Assembly (NCBI RefSeq): GCF_028281305.1
Contig: NZ_JANQKD010000080.1
Location: 1 to 64,000, forward strand
DNA: 64,000 bases
DNA from: Pelagibius sp.
GTDB taxonomy: Bacteria > Pseudomonadota > Alphaproteobacteria > Kiloniellales > Kiloniellaceae
Direction of reading: 5' to 3'
This document shows, in pieces, positions 41,317 through 50,010 of this stretch. The notes under the pieces were generated by a model. That model searched no databases. It was not told the origin of the DNA and was given only the letters and a program-made list of their open reading frames with translations. The translations under genes and the position numbers were made by a program. Every line of letters begins with the position of its first letter. Within the stretch, counting starts at the first letter, position 1.

Positions 41317-42678
41317 ATGAAGGTCCTGAAAAACGCTTATCGGCTGCTGGTCATCGGCGTTCTGGCTGTTGCCGTCCAGGTCGGCGGGCCTGCTCCCGCG
41401 GTTCAGGCCAAGGTTTTCGATCCGGTCAGCTTCACGCTCGACAACGGCCTTCAGGTGGTCGTGGTGGTGAACCAGCGGGCACCGATCGTGCACCACTCGG
41501 TCTGGTACCGCGTCGGCGCGGCTGACGAACAGGCCGGCGAATCGGGCCTGGCCCACTTTGTCGAGCACCTGATGTTCAAAGGCACCGAGTCTCTGGCGCC
41601 CGGGGAGTTTTCCGACATCATCGCCGCCAACGGCGGTCGCGAGAACGCCTTCACGTCCTGGGACTACACCGGCTATTTCCAGACCGTCGCGGCCGACCGC
41701 CTGGAGATCATGATGCGCCACGAGGCCGATCGCATGGCCAACCTGGTGCTGACCGACGACGTGGTGGCGCCGGAGCGCGATGTGGTGCGCGAGGAGCGGC
41801 GCAGCCGCATCGACAACGAGCCGCGCGGGCAGCTGGGCGAGATGATTCGTGCGACCCAGTTCCTCAACCACCCCTACCGCATTCCCATCATCGGCTGGGA
41901 TCATGAGATCGAGCAGCTGAACACCGAAGCGGCGCTGCGCTTCTATAAGCGCTGGTATGCGCCCAACAACGCCATTCTGATCGTCGCCGGCGATGTTGAT
42001 CCGCAGGAAGTGCGGCGCTTGGCGGAGACCTATTACGGTCCGATTGCGGCCGGCGACTTTCCGCCGCGCGAACGGGTGGCGGAACCGCCCCAGAACGGTG
42101 CGCGCGAGGTGACGCTGCGCAGCCCGCGCGTGCGTCAACCGAGCCTCTCGATCAGCTATCTGGCGCCCAGTTACCGTCAGGCCGGGGGACCGCAAGCCTA
42201 CGCCCTGCAGGTGCTGTCGGAGATCCTCGGCGGCGGCGCCACCAGCCGGCTCTACAGCAGCCTTGTCGTCGAGCAGGGCATCGCCGCCTCCGCCGGGTCG
42301 GGCTACAACCCGATGAACTACGACTATGCCACCTTCACGTTTTATGGCTCCCCGCGGCCGGGCGGAGACATCGATGCGGTGGAGCAGGGGCTGCGTGCAG
42401 CGATCGCCACGCTGCTTGAGAGCGGCGTCAGCGAGGAAGAGGTCATGGCCGCGAAGAAGCGTCTGGTCGCCGGCGCCGTCTACGCACGTGACAACCTCAG
42501 CACTGCGCCGCGCGTCATCGGCACGGCGCTCACCACCGGTAGCAGCCTTGAAGACATCGAGGCCTGGCCGGAGCGCATCGACGCCGTGACCGCCGAGGAC
42601 GTGAACGGCCTGCTAGAGAGTGTTTTCCGCGAAGAGCAATCGGTCACCGGCTATCTCCTGCCGAAGCCGACCACCTGA
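41317..42678 (+). CDS. M16 family zinc metallopeptidase, catalytic subunit
   Basis: Periplasmic insulinase/processing-peptidase-like protein of 453 residues with a signal peptide (LLVIGVLAVAVQVGGPAPAVQA). The inverted zinc motif HxxEH is intact in LAHFVEHLMFKG (residue ~85), with the downstream Glu in PERDVVREERR. The second half has the R/Y pair region GGGATSRLYSSLV. It pairs with the following gene, which lacks HxxEH; such pairs resemble PqqF/mitochondrial processing peptidase alpha-beta dimers. The substrate is probably peptides or misfolded envelope proteins. Confidence 0.92.
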   Translation: MKVLKNAYRLLVIGVLAVAVQVGGPAPAVQAKVFDPVSFTLDNGLQVVVVVNQRAPIVHHSVWYRVGAADEQAGESGLAHFVEHLMFKGTESLAPGEFSDIIAANGGRENAFTSWDYTGYFQTVAADRLEIMMRHEADRMANLVLTDDVVAPERDVVREERRSRIDNEPRGQLGEMIRATQFLNHPYRIPIIGWDHEIEQLNTEAALRFYKRWYAPNNAILIVAGDVDPQEVRRLAETYYGPIAAGDFPPRERVAEPPQNGAREVTLRSPRVRQPSLSISYLAPSYRQAGGPQAYALQVLSEILGGGATSRLYSSLVVEQGIAASAGSGYNPMNYDYATFTFYGSPRPGGDIDAVEQGLRAAIATLLESGVSEEEVMAAKKRLVAGAVYARDNLSTAPRVIGTALTTGSSLEDIEAWPERIDAVTAEDVNGLLESVFREEQSVTGYLLPKPTT

Positions 42679-42692
42679 CGAGGCCGAAGCCC

Positions 42693-44132
42693 ATGCACCG
42701 ACATCAGACGTTTCTGGCCGCCAGGCGGCACCCCTCACAGGACCGGCCTGCGGCACGGGTTCTTGTCGCAGCGTCCGCCGGCCCCTCCTGGTTTGCCTTA
42801 GCCGTGGCTGGCCTGGTGGCTCTGGCAACGCTCCTTGTTGCCGCTCAAGCCCGTGCCGTAGAGGTGCAGAGGGTTGTCAGCCCGGGCGGAATCGAGGCCT
42901 GGCTGGTCGAAGATCACAGCAATCCGATCATCGCCCTGGAGCTGGTGTTCCGCGGCGGCGCGTCGCTGGACCCCGAAGGCAAGCCGGGTCTGGCCTATAT
43001 GGTTTCGGGGCTGGTCGACGAAGGGGCAGGGCCGCTCGATTCCCAGGCCTTTCAGGGGACGCTGGACGATCTTTCCATCGGCCTGCGGTTCCAAGCCGGC
43101 CTGGACAATTTCACCGGATCGCTGACCACGCTCACTGAGAACCGTGATCGCGCGTTCGAACTACTGCGCCTGGCGATCACCGCGCCGCGCTTCGACGCCG
43201 AGCCGGTGGACCGGATCCGCAGCCAGATCCTGGCGCGGCTGTCCCGCGAAGCAGAAGACCCGGACATGATCGCCAGCCGTACGCTCAGGCAGCTGATGTT
43301 CCCGGACCATCCCTATGCCCGGCCGACAAGGGGCACGGAGGACGCGATCCAGTCGATCACCGTCGAAGACCTGCGCGGCTTTGTGCGCGACCGCTTCGCC
43401 CGCGACCAACTGATTGTAGGCGTCGTCGGCGACATCACCGCCAGTGAACTGGAGACGTTGCTCGACTCCACCTTCCTGCCGCTGCCTGCGGCGGCCGAGC
43501 CCTTCTCCATTCCGGAAGCGGCCATCGGCAATGCGGGCGATCTGGTGGTGATCGAGAAGAACATCCCCCAGTCGGTGGTGTCGCTGGGCCAGGGCGGGAT
43601 CAAGCGCGACGACCCTGACTACTACGCGGCCTATGTGGTGAACTATATCTTGGGCGGCGGCGGCTTTTCCTCGCGCCTCGTGGAGGAGGTGCGGGAGAAG
43701 CGCGGGCTGGCCTACTCGGTCTATTCCTATCTCAGCCCCCTCGACCATGGCGCCCTGGTCGCCGGCGGCGTGGCGACCCAGAACGAGCGGGTCGGCGAGT
43801 CGCTGGACCTGATCCGTCAGGAATGGACACGCATGGCAGACGCGGGGCCGACCGAGGCGGAACTCGATGCGGCAAAGCGTTTCCTGACCGGATCCTTCCC
43901 CTTGCGCTTCTCAAGCTCCGGGCGCATTGCCGGCATGCTGGTCGGCATGCAGCTTGAGGACCTGGGCATCGACTACCTCGACCAGCGCAACAGCTTCATT
44001 GAGGCGGTGACGCTGGAGGATGCCCGCCGGGTGGCCAAGCGCGTCTATCGCCCGGACGACCTGACGGTCGTGGTCGTCGGCGCCCCTGCCGGCGTCGAGG
44101 CAACCCGCGAGGCGCCGACCGGCGGCAGTTGA
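42693..44132 (+). CDS. M16 family peptidase-like protein, non-catalytic subunit
   Basis: Partner of the preceding protein, 479 residues. The region that should carry HxxEH reads KPGLAYMVSGLVDEG, so it cannot bind zinc. The substrate-binding signature in the second half is kept (GGGGFSSRLVEEVREKRGLAYSVYSYL, with Arg and Tyr). A signal peptide is expected but the N-terminus is long (hydrophobic stretch at residues ~30-55, AVAGLVALATLLVAAQARAVEV). 14 bp after the catalytic gene, so co-transcribed. Confidence 0.9.
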   Translation: MHRHQTFLAARRHPSQDRPAARVLVAASAGPSWFALAVAGLVALATLLVAAQARAVEVQRVVSPGGIEAWLVEDHSNPIIALELVFRGGASLDPEGKPGLAYMVSGLVDEGAGPLDSQAFQGTLDDLSIGLRFQAGLDNFTGSLTTLTENRDRAFELLRLAITAPRFDAEPVDRIRSQILARLSREAEDPDMIASRTLRQLMFPDHPYARPTRGTEDAIQSITVEDLRGFVRDRFARDQLIVGVVGDITASELETLLDSTFLPLPAAAEPFSIPEAAIGNAGDLVVIEKNIPQSVVSLGQGGIKRDDPDYYAAYVVNYILGGGGFSSRLVEEVREKRGLAYSVYSYLSPLDHGALVAGGVATQNERVGESLDLIRQEWTRMADAGPTEAELDAAKRFLTGSFPLRFSSSGRIAGMLVGMQLEDLGIDYLDQRNSFIEAVTLEDARRVAKRVYRPDDLTVVVVGAPAGVEATREAPTGGS

Positions 44133-44263
44133 GCTCAAAGAAGAGTTCGTCCGCGCCTCTGCGCCCCGCCGTTCGATGAGTCGGATGGTGGGCGTAGCGT
44201 CGTCTTTGCTGCTACCCTTTCGTTCCCGCCGATCCTGCAAACATCGGAAGGAACGCCTAGGAT

Positions 44264-44770
44264 ATGAACACGGGAAGCGACGTAGAGATTCGTCTGGCGA
44301 GCCCGCATGAGGATCGCGAGGCTCTGGACATCCTCTTCACCGCCATGGTGCAGCACTACTTCCCTCAGAGAGCTTGTGTTCCCGGCGAGGCAGGTGATCA
44401 GGTTGCCGCGATCGTCGAAGCCTGGCCGGGATGCGAGATCCTGATTGCCCTTCAGCGGCAGGTGCCGCTTGGCTTTGCCACCTTCTCCATGTTGCTGCCG
44501 GCCAATGGCGTGGGCTCCGAGCTGTTCATGAAGGACATCTTCGTCGTTGCCGATGCTCGCTCCCGGGGAATCGGCGAACTGCTTCTCAGAGCAACGGCGC
44601 AGATCGCCGTCGACCGCGGGTGCGAGCGGCTCGACTGGACGACCGACAACGCCAATGCGGGAGCTCTGGCATTCTATGACCGCCTGGGCGCCCAGCAACT
44701 GCGGCATAAGGTCTTTTACCGCTTGGACGGCGATGCCCTGACTGACTGTGCCCAGACCGCCGGACGCTAA
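44264..44770 (+). CDS. GNAT family N-acetyltransferase
   Basis: Acetyltransferase of 168 residues, single GNAT domain. The core is visible: 'ELFMKDIFVVADARSRGIGELLLRATAQIA' with the acetyl-CoA loop ARSRGIGE, and the final WTTDNANAGALAFYDRLGAQ. The family resembles spermidine/diamine-type acetyltransferases, but the substrate is unknown. It overlaps the tail of the convergent IorB-like gene by 4 bp. Confidence 0.88.
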   Translation: MNTGSDVEIRLASPHEDREALDILFTAMVQHYFPQRACVPGEAGDQVAAIVEAWPGCEILIALQRQVPLGFATFSMLLPANGVGSELFMKDIFVVADARSRGIGELLLRATAQIAVDRGCERLDWTTDNANAGALAFYDRLGAQQLRHKVFYRLDGDALTDCAQTAGR

Positions 44771-46992
44771 GCCAGCGCCTCCAGCACCCGTTCCGGCGTG
44801 AAGGGCAGGTGGCGCAGGCGCCGCCCGGTCAGCGCGTGGAAGGCGTTGGCCACGGCGGCGGCGACCATGGGCGTGCCGACCTCGCCAATCCCGGTCGGCG
44901 GCCCGTCGCTCACCTGGAGCTGGATATCGATCTCCGGCACCTCGTCGGCACGCAGAATCTCGTAGTCGTAGTAGTTGCTTTGCACGACCTCGCCACCCTC
45001 AACGGTGATGCGTTCCTTCAGCGCACTGCTGAGCCCGAAGACGATGCCGCCTTCGATCTGGGCCAGGGCGTTGTCCGGCGCCACGATCAGCCCGGCGTCC
45101 ACCGCCGCCCAAAAGCGCGTCACCGCAAGCCGCCCGCTGTCGCGGTCGAGCGACACCTCGGCGATGCCGGCGGCCATGGAGTCGCCGTAGCCGGCAAAGG
45201 CGAGACCCAATGCGGTCTCCCCTGGGGCGCGGCCCCAGCCGGCCATTCCGGCAACGCGCTGCAACAGTTCGCGCCCGCGCGGATTGTCGTCCAGCAGGCC
45301 GAGGCGGAAGTCCAGAGGATCGCTCCCGGCAGCCTCGGCCAGTTCGTCCATGAAGGCTTCGGCGGCGAAGCTGGTGTAACTGGCGCCGATGGCGCGCCAG
45401 GGCGCCAGGCGCGCATGCCTTTCGGTGACCACGTGCTCGGCGTGGAGATCGGCAATGCCGTAGAATTTGTTCTCCGAACCGCGCATCGAAATGATGTCCT
45501 TCGGTTCGACCTGATCCCAGCGCAGCGGATTGAAGTAGGCGATGACCGAGGGTGTCGCCACACGGTGGTGCCAGCCGCTCAGCCGCCCCTCCGCCGTCAG
45601 TCCGGCGCGCAGGCGCTGGGCGGTCGCCGGGCGGAACCATCCGAACTTCACGTCATCCTCGCGGGTCCAGACCACCTTGACCGGCCTGCCCACTGCCTTT
45701 GAGGTCAGCAGCGCGTCGCGCAGATACTCCTGGGTCAAGGCGGTGCGCCGGCCGAAGCTGCCGCCCATGGTCATCATATGCAGGCGAATGCGGTCGGCGG
45801 TCGTGTCCAGAACTTCGGTGATGGTGCGCATTGTCCAGCTCTGGGTCTGGGTTCCGACCCAGACCTCCGCGCCTCTGCCGTCCGGATCGACCGCGGCCAC
45901 TGCCGCCATCGGTTCCATCTGGGCGTGGTAGGCATAGTCGGAGCGATAGTCGGCCTCGACGACTCGGGCGGCTCCGGCGATGGCCGCCGGCGCGTCGCCC
46001 TTGGCGGCCCAGGTGACGCCTTCGCGGGCGCTGTCCGCTGCGGCTGCCGCATAGCCGGAGAGGTCGGCCGCGCTGTCGTAGCTGCGCGCCGCGGCGGTTT
46101 CGCTCCAGGTCACCTCCAGCAGGGCCTTGGCGGCCAGCGCCGCCTCCAGGCGTTCGGCAACAACGGCGATGCCGTCGGGCAGGCGCACCGTCTGCAGGAC
46201 GCCTGATACCGCCAGGGCGGCGGCATCGTCGACTTCAACGGCGGTCTCGCCTTCCACCGGGCTGCGCAGCACGGCGGCGTAGGCCATGCCCGGCACCCAT
46301 ACGTCGATGGCGTAGCGCTCGCTTCCGTTGCTCTTGGCCGGCACGTCGCGGCGCGGCAGGTCCTGGCCGATCAGGCGATAGGCCGAGCGCGGCTTCAGAT
46401 CCTCCTCGCCGATCTCGGCGACGGCGGGCAGAGGCGCATTGAGGGCAGCGATCTCGCCGTAGCTCAACCTTCGTCCGCTTGCGCTGTGGATGACGGCGCC
46501 CGGTTCGGTGGCGACGCTGTCCAGCGGCACCGACCAGGCATCCGCTGCGATCTGCATCAGCAGGCGCCGTGCCTGGGCGCCCGCCTTGCGCAGGGTATCG
46601 AAGTATCCATAGACCCCGGTGCTGCCGGCGGTGTAGAGCACGCCGCCGAAGATCGGGTTGCCGAAGTTGCGGTCGTCGCGGTCGAGCTGGTCGATCACGA
46701 CCCGGTCCCAGTCCGCGTCCAGTTCCTCGGCGAGGATCAGCGGCAGTGCGGTCGAACTGCCCTGACCCATCTCCGTGGACGGGAAGACGATGGTGACGGT
46801 CTCGTCGCCGGCGATGGTGAGCCAGGCGTTGGGCTTCAGCGTCTTGTCCGCTGCCGCGGCGGTTGCCCGGGCGACGGCGACGAGCCCGCCGCTGCCGATC
46901 GCGAAGGTGAGGGCGGCGGTACCGGCAAGAAAGCCGCGCCGTGACAGTGCAGGCGTTGCAGAGACCGTCTCTGTGTTGTTATTGCGCCGCAT
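44767..46992 (-). CDS. Molybdopterin oxidoreductase large subunit (IorB/aldehyde dehydrogenase-like)
   Basis: Large subunit, 741 residues, of a molybdenum hydroxylase of the xanthine oxidase family, isoquinoline 1-oxidoreductase beta/aldehyde dehydrogenase type. A Tat signal (SRRGFLAGTAALTFAIGSGG, from about residue 17) sends it, together with the iron-sulfur subunit, to the periplasm. Cofactor motifs are seen: PSTEMGQGSSTALP, GGSFGRRTALTQEYL, and GIGEVGTPMVAAAVANA with the catalytic Glu near the end. With the 2Fe-2S subunit and a cytochrome c it should oxidise an aldehyde or N-heterocycle, passing electrons to the respiratory chain. No XdhC-type maturation gene is adjacent. Confidence 0.92.
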   Translation of the reverse strand: MRRNNNTETVSATPALSRRGFLAGTAALTFAIGSGGLVAVARATAAAADKTLKPNAWLTIAGDETVTIVFPSTEMGQGSSTALPLILAEELDADWDRVVIDQLDRDDRNFGNPIFGGVLYTAGSTGVYGYFDTLRKAGAQARRLLMQIAADAWSVPLDSVATEPGAVIHSASGRRLSYGEIAALNAPLPAVAEIGEEDLKPRSAYRLIGQDLPRRDVPAKSNGSERYAIDVWVPGMAYAAVLRSPVEGETAVEVDDAAALAVSGVLQTVRLPDGIAVVAERLEAALAAKALLEVTWSETAAARSYDSAADLSGYAAAAADSAREGVTWAAKGDAPAAIAGAARVVEADYRSDYAYHAQMEPMAAVAAVDPDGRGAEVWVGTQTQSWTMRTITEVLDTTADRIRLHMMTMGGSFGRRTALTQEYLRDALLTSKAVGRPVKVVWTREDDVKFGWFRPATAQRLRAGLTAEGRLSGWHHRVATPSVIAYFNPLRWDQVEPKDIISMRGSENKFYGIADLHAEHVVTERHARLAPWRAIGASYTSFAAEAFMDELAEAAGSDPLDFRLGLLDDNPRGRELLQRVAGMAGWGRAPGETALGLAFAGYGDSMAAGIAEVSLDRDSGRLAVTRFWAAVDAGLIVAPDNALAQIEGGIVFGLSSALKERITVEGGEVVQSNYYDYEILRADEVPEIDIQLQVSDGPPTGIGEVGTPMVAAAVANAFHALTGRRLRHLPFTPERVLEALA

Positions 46993-46993
46993 C

Positions 46994-47482
46994 TCAGGCC
47001 TCCCGCGCGGCGCGCTGCACCGCCTTGACGATCCGGTTGTAGGTGCCGCAGCGGCAGAGGTTGGTGCTCATGGACTCGAGGATCTCCTGCCGGCTGGGAT
47101 CGGGGTTCTCCTCCAGCAGAGCCGCCGCCCGCATGATCTGGCCGGACTGGCAATAGCCGCACTGCGGCACCTGTTCGGCCACCCAGGCCCGCTTCAGGGG
47201 ATGATCCGCCTCTCCCTCCGGTTCCTCGCCCTGACCTGCGCCCTGACCTGCGCCCAGGCCCTCGATCGTTGTCACAGCGGCGCCGGCAACGTCGCCAACG
47301 GCCGTCAGGCAGGCAAAGGTGGGAATGCCGTCGACATGGACCGTGCAGGCGCCGCACATGCCGGCACCGCAGCCGAACTTGGTGCCCGTGAGGCCCAGGT
47401 GTTCGCGCAGGACCCACAGCAGCGCCGTGTCTTCCGACGCGTCGATCTGGACGGGGCGCGCATTGACGGTGAGGTCGATCAT
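46994..47482 (-). CDS. 2Fe-2S subunit (IorA-like)
   Basis: Small iron-sulfur subunit of 162 residues for the molybdenum hydroxylase. The plant-type cluster motif is [15 protein letters not shown] (residue ~38) with CLTAVG, and the second cluster uses CGYCQSG and [10 protein letters not shown] (~residue 110-150). Between them is an unusual Gly/Gln/Glu insertion ([18 protein letters not shown]) produced by a 12-bp duplication. It is 1 bp from the large subunit gene. Confidence 0.92.
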   Translation of the reverse strand: MIDLTVNARPVQIDASEDTALLWVLREHLGLTGTKFGCGAGMCGACTVHVDGIPTFACLTAVGDVAGAAVTTIEGLGAGQGAGQGEEPEGEADHPLKRAWVAEQVPQCGYCQSGQIMRAAALLEENPDPSRQEILESMSTNLCRCGTYNRIVKAVQRAAREA

Positions 47483-47506
47483 GGTGGTCTCCCGGTTTGT
47501 GGGCCG

Positions 47507-47920
47507 CTACTCGGCGCCCAGAGTCCGCAGGTAGGCGATGAGATCGGGGGCGTCCTCGGCGTTGCGCAAGGCAATGCGCATGGAGGTGCCGGGAAGGAAG
47601 CCGTTCGGATCGGCCAGATAGGCGGTCAGGGTCTCTTCATCCCAGACGACGTCGGCCTCCCGCATGGCCCGCGAATAGCGAAAGCCCTCCACCGCTCCGG
47701 CCTGCTGGCCGAAGACGCCATAGAGCGATGGACCGGCCCTGTGCCGGTCGGGTTCGACCGTGTGGCAGGCCGCGCACTGGCGAAAGACGAGCTCGCCGGC
47801 GGCAGCGTCGCCGGCTGTTGTCTGGGCGCCCGCCGGTGCTGAGACTGCGGCCGCCCCCAGCCAGACCGCCAGAGCGGAAGCCCCGGCGGTTATCCGTTTG
47901 CTCTGTTTAATCCCAGTCAT
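47507..47920 (-). CDS. Cytochrome c, class I
   Basis: Periplasmic monohaem cytochrome c of 137 residues. Signal peptide SALAVWLGAAAVSAPAGAQ; haem site CAACH at about residue 51; axial Met in PGTSM at about residue 114. Starts at ATG 47920 with GGGAG upstream. It is the first gene of the operon with IorA/IorB-like subunits, and is the likely electron acceptor of that enzyme. Confidence 0.92.
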   Translation of the reverse strand: MTGIKQSKRITAGASALAVWLGAAAVSAPAGAQTTAGDAAAGELVFRQCAACHTVEPDRHRAGPSLYGVFGQQAGAVEGFRYSRAMREADVVWDEETLTAYLADPNGFLPGTSMRIALRNAEDAPDLIAYLRTLGAE

Positions 47921-48072
47921 CCCGTTCGCTCCCACTTTGATCGCTCCTGAGATCTGCCGGCGGATCGCTGCCGGCGGTGTCATCGCGCTTGACCGCGCCG
48001 TTCCGCTTGAATCTGGGGGCGGGGTCCCCATCTGGCTTTCGAGAACCGGTCAATGTCTTTGGATTTACAGCC

Positions 48073-48885
48073 ATGCACGACGGTTCAGACCGCGACGGTT
48101 CAGACTATGACCTGGCGGACCATCCGGCGGACCTTGCCACTGCGCCGATCGTCGGTGAGCACTGGGACGACCCGGGCCCGCGCAGCCTTGCCTGGCACAG
48201 CCATCGCCGCGGCCAACTGGTCTACGCGTTGCGCGGCTGTGCCTCGGTGCGGACCCGCGATGCGCTCTTTGTGGTGCCGCCGCACCGGGCCGTCTGGCTG
48301 CCCCCTGAAACGCCGCATGCCGTCGACTATCCGCGCGAAGTTGCCTTTCGCGGCCTCTTCGTCGCCCCGGACCACTGCCACGGGCTTCCCGGCCAGACCA
48401 CCGTGATGCAGATCGACCCGCTGACCCGCGAGTTGATCGATGCCGCCGCGCGCCTGCCTTGGGACTATGCGCCCGACGGCCGCGAACACCGCCTGATGAC
48501 GGTTCTGCTGGACCAGTTGGTCGCGCTGCCCGCGACGCCATTGCGCCTGCCGGAGGGTGAGGATGCCCAGGTGCGCAAGGTCATGCATGCCCTGCGCGCC
48601 AACCCCGCCGACAACCGCCCGCTCGACCGCTGGGCGGAGGCCGTGCATCTCAGCGAGCGGACGCTGGCGCGCCGCTTCCTCCTGGACACCGGCATGTCTT
48701 TCGGGGCCTGGCGCCAGCAGCTCCGCCTGGTGGTGGCTCTGGAACGCCTCGCGGCGGGCGAGGCGATCACCACGGTGGCCCTCGATCTTGGCTACCGCAC
48801 CCCCAGCAGTTTCACCACCATGTTCAAAAGAGCCCTCGGCGTGCCGCCCAGCGCCTATTTCGAGCACCTCGTCCCGCCGCGCTGA
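48073..48885 (+). CDS. AraC family transcriptional regulator
   Basis: Regulator of 270 residues. The N-terminal cupin-like sensor (WHSHRRGQLVYALRGCASVRTRD, ~40-120) is of the AraC_binding type, and the C-terminal two HTHs read WAEAVHLSERTLARRFLLDTG and AITTVALDLGYRTPSSFTTMFKRALG. It is divergent from the cytochrome/molybdenum enzyme operon with a 150-bp gap, so it probably controls it. Start at ATG 48073; a GTG-type frame extension is unlikely. Confidence 0.9.
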   Translation: MHDGSDRDGSDYDLADHPADLATAPIVGEHWDDPGPRSLAWHSHRRGQLVYALRGCASVRTRDALFVVPPHRAVWLPPETPHAVDYPREVAFRGLFVAPDHCHGLPGQTTVMQIDPLTRELIDAAARLPWDYAPDGREHRLMTVLLDQLVALPATPLRLPEGEDAQVRKVMHALRANPADNRPLDRWAEAVHLSERTLARRFLLDTGMSFGAWRQQLRLVVALERLAAGEAITTVALDLGYRTPSSFTTMFKRALGVPPSAYFEHLVPPR

Positions 48886-48935
48886 CGGCGCGGCGCGGTG
48901 TCTGATGGTGCGCCCGAAGGTCGGACTGGCTCCCG

Positions 48936-49352
48936 CTAGCCGCGGCGGACCTCGATCTTTTTGCCGGCCGGTTTGGAGGGAGACTGCTTGGCGATCTTCA
49001 GGCAGAGCACGCCGTCGCTGAAGCTGGCGTCGATGCTGTCGGCATCGGCATCCGGCGGCAGCCGGAAAGAGCGCTGGAACAGGCCGTACTCCCGCTCGGA
49101 GAAGAAGAACGTGCGGCCTTTCTCCTGGCGCGTATGGCGCTTCTCGCCGCGGACGATCAGGTTGTTGTTGTGGATCGAAACGTCGACGTCGTCGGGATTG
49201 ACGCCGGGCAGTTCGACGTTGATCTCGTATGCGTTCTCCAGGGTCGAGGCGTCGGAGCGCGGGGCGACCCAGTCGGCCACTTTCTGCCCCATGGCCTGGA
49301 AGGGTTCGTAGAGCCGCGGCCACCAGCCGGCGGTGTGGGATTGCTCGACCAT
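48936..49352 (-). CDS. Small heat-shock protein (Hsp20 family)
   Basis: ATP-independent chaperone of 138 residues. The alpha-crystallin domain runs from ~45 to ~128 (YEINVELPGVNPDDVDVSI, GEKRHT, FQRSFRLPPDADADSIDASFSDGVLCLKIAK). The family's C-terminal I-x-I is replaced by IEVRR. The N-terminal region is short and aromatic (GWWPRLYEPFQAM). An FNR-type box is 65 bp upstream, which suggests oxygen-related control. Confidence 0.93.
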   Translation of the reverse strand: MVEQSHTAGWWPRLYEPFQAMGQKVADWVAPRSDASTLENAYEINVELPGVNPDDVDVSIHNNNLIVRGEKRHTRQEKGRTFFFSEREYGLFQRSFRLPPDADADSIDASFSDGVLCLKIAKQSPSKPAGKKIEVRRG

Positions 49353-49417
49353 CGTAACCTCGCATCAGGGGTGGGGATCGTTGGTGCCAGTCTGATCGCG
49401 GGCGGGGATCCCCTGCC

Positions 49418-49431
49418 TTGATCCGCGTCAA
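49418..49431 (-). promoter_or_regulatory. FNR/FixK-type binding site upstream of hsp20
   Basis: TTGATCCGCGTCAA matches the TTGAT-N4-ATCAA consensus at 9 of 10 defined bases. It lies 65 bp before the hsp20 start codon, a distance that fits activation near -41 if the leader is short. FNR-family control of hsp20 genes is known in alphaproteobacteria. Confidence 0.6.
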
Positions 49432-49513
49432 TCTCCGCACGGCCTGAAGCCGGGATTGCGCGACGGCTTTCGTGAACGCCCGGGCCGGAGCCGGCTGCTG
49501 CGGGCACCTTATC

Positions 49514-49550
49514 CATGAGGGGTATCCCACGCATTCATGAGGGGTATCCC
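49514..49550. repeat. 15-bp direct repeat
   Basis: CATGAGGGGTATCCC occurs at 49514-49528 and 49536-49550, 22 bp apart start to start, i.e. about two helix turns. A regulator site is possible. Confidence 0.6.
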
Positions 49551-49680
49551 CCCGGCCGCGTTCGATCCTGATCGGGATGGAATTGAACCTTCCCGCCTGC
49601 GCAACCCACTAAAGCAACGTGGGCGCTGCAGACCGCCGCGGTGCCGCTTTCTTTGATTTGTGCACAGAAGGAAAAGCACC

Positions 49681-50010
49681 ATGAACAGAGCATCCTTTGC
49701 CTTGGCTGCCGCCCTGGCTCTCGGCGTCGGCTTCACAACCCCGGCATACGCGGGCACGGGCTGTTGGGGGGTCGTTCACGCGGTCTGCGATTGGCTCTAC
49801 CCCAGCGATACCACGGTCGAGTCCGTGCAGAAGTACGGATCCTGCATGATGGAAGGTGGCTCGAACTGCAAAATGGGCCGCGAAGACCGGGTCAACCCCA
49901 CCTACCTGAAGCGCCATGTCGAGCAGTCGCCGCTGCCCGACCCCTCCGTTCTGAAGAAGTACCAGCGCGGCAGCTGGCAGAACGGCACCCAGAACGGCAC
50001 CCGGAACTAG
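49681..50010 (+). CDS. Small exported Cys-containing protein, unknown
   Basis: Protein of 109 residues with a clear signal peptide (SFALAAALALGVGFTTPAYAG, cut after Ala-24 or nearby). The mature part has four Cys (GCWGVV, VCDWLYP, GSCMMEGG, NCKMGRED), which may form two disulfides, and a Asn/Gln/Thr repeat at the end (WQNGTQNGTRN). No domain recognised. A strong AAGGAAAAGCACC ribosome binding site precedes the ATG. Confidence 0.75.
   Translation: MNRASFALAAALALGVGFTTPAYAGTGCWGVVHAVCDWLYPSDTTVESVQKYGSCMMEGGSNCKMGREDRVNPTYLKRHVEQSPLPDPSVLKKYQRGSWQNGTQNGTRN

Larger units (their letters stand above)
49353..49680. other. Divergent region between hsp20 and a small exported protein gene
   Basis: 328 bp. 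It contains the FNR-type site at 49418-49431 and a direct repeat at 49514-49550 (CATGAGGGGTATCCC, twice). The last 60 bp are A+T-richer and hold AAGGAAAAGC just before the ATG at 49681. No RNA gene recognised. Confidence 0.4.
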
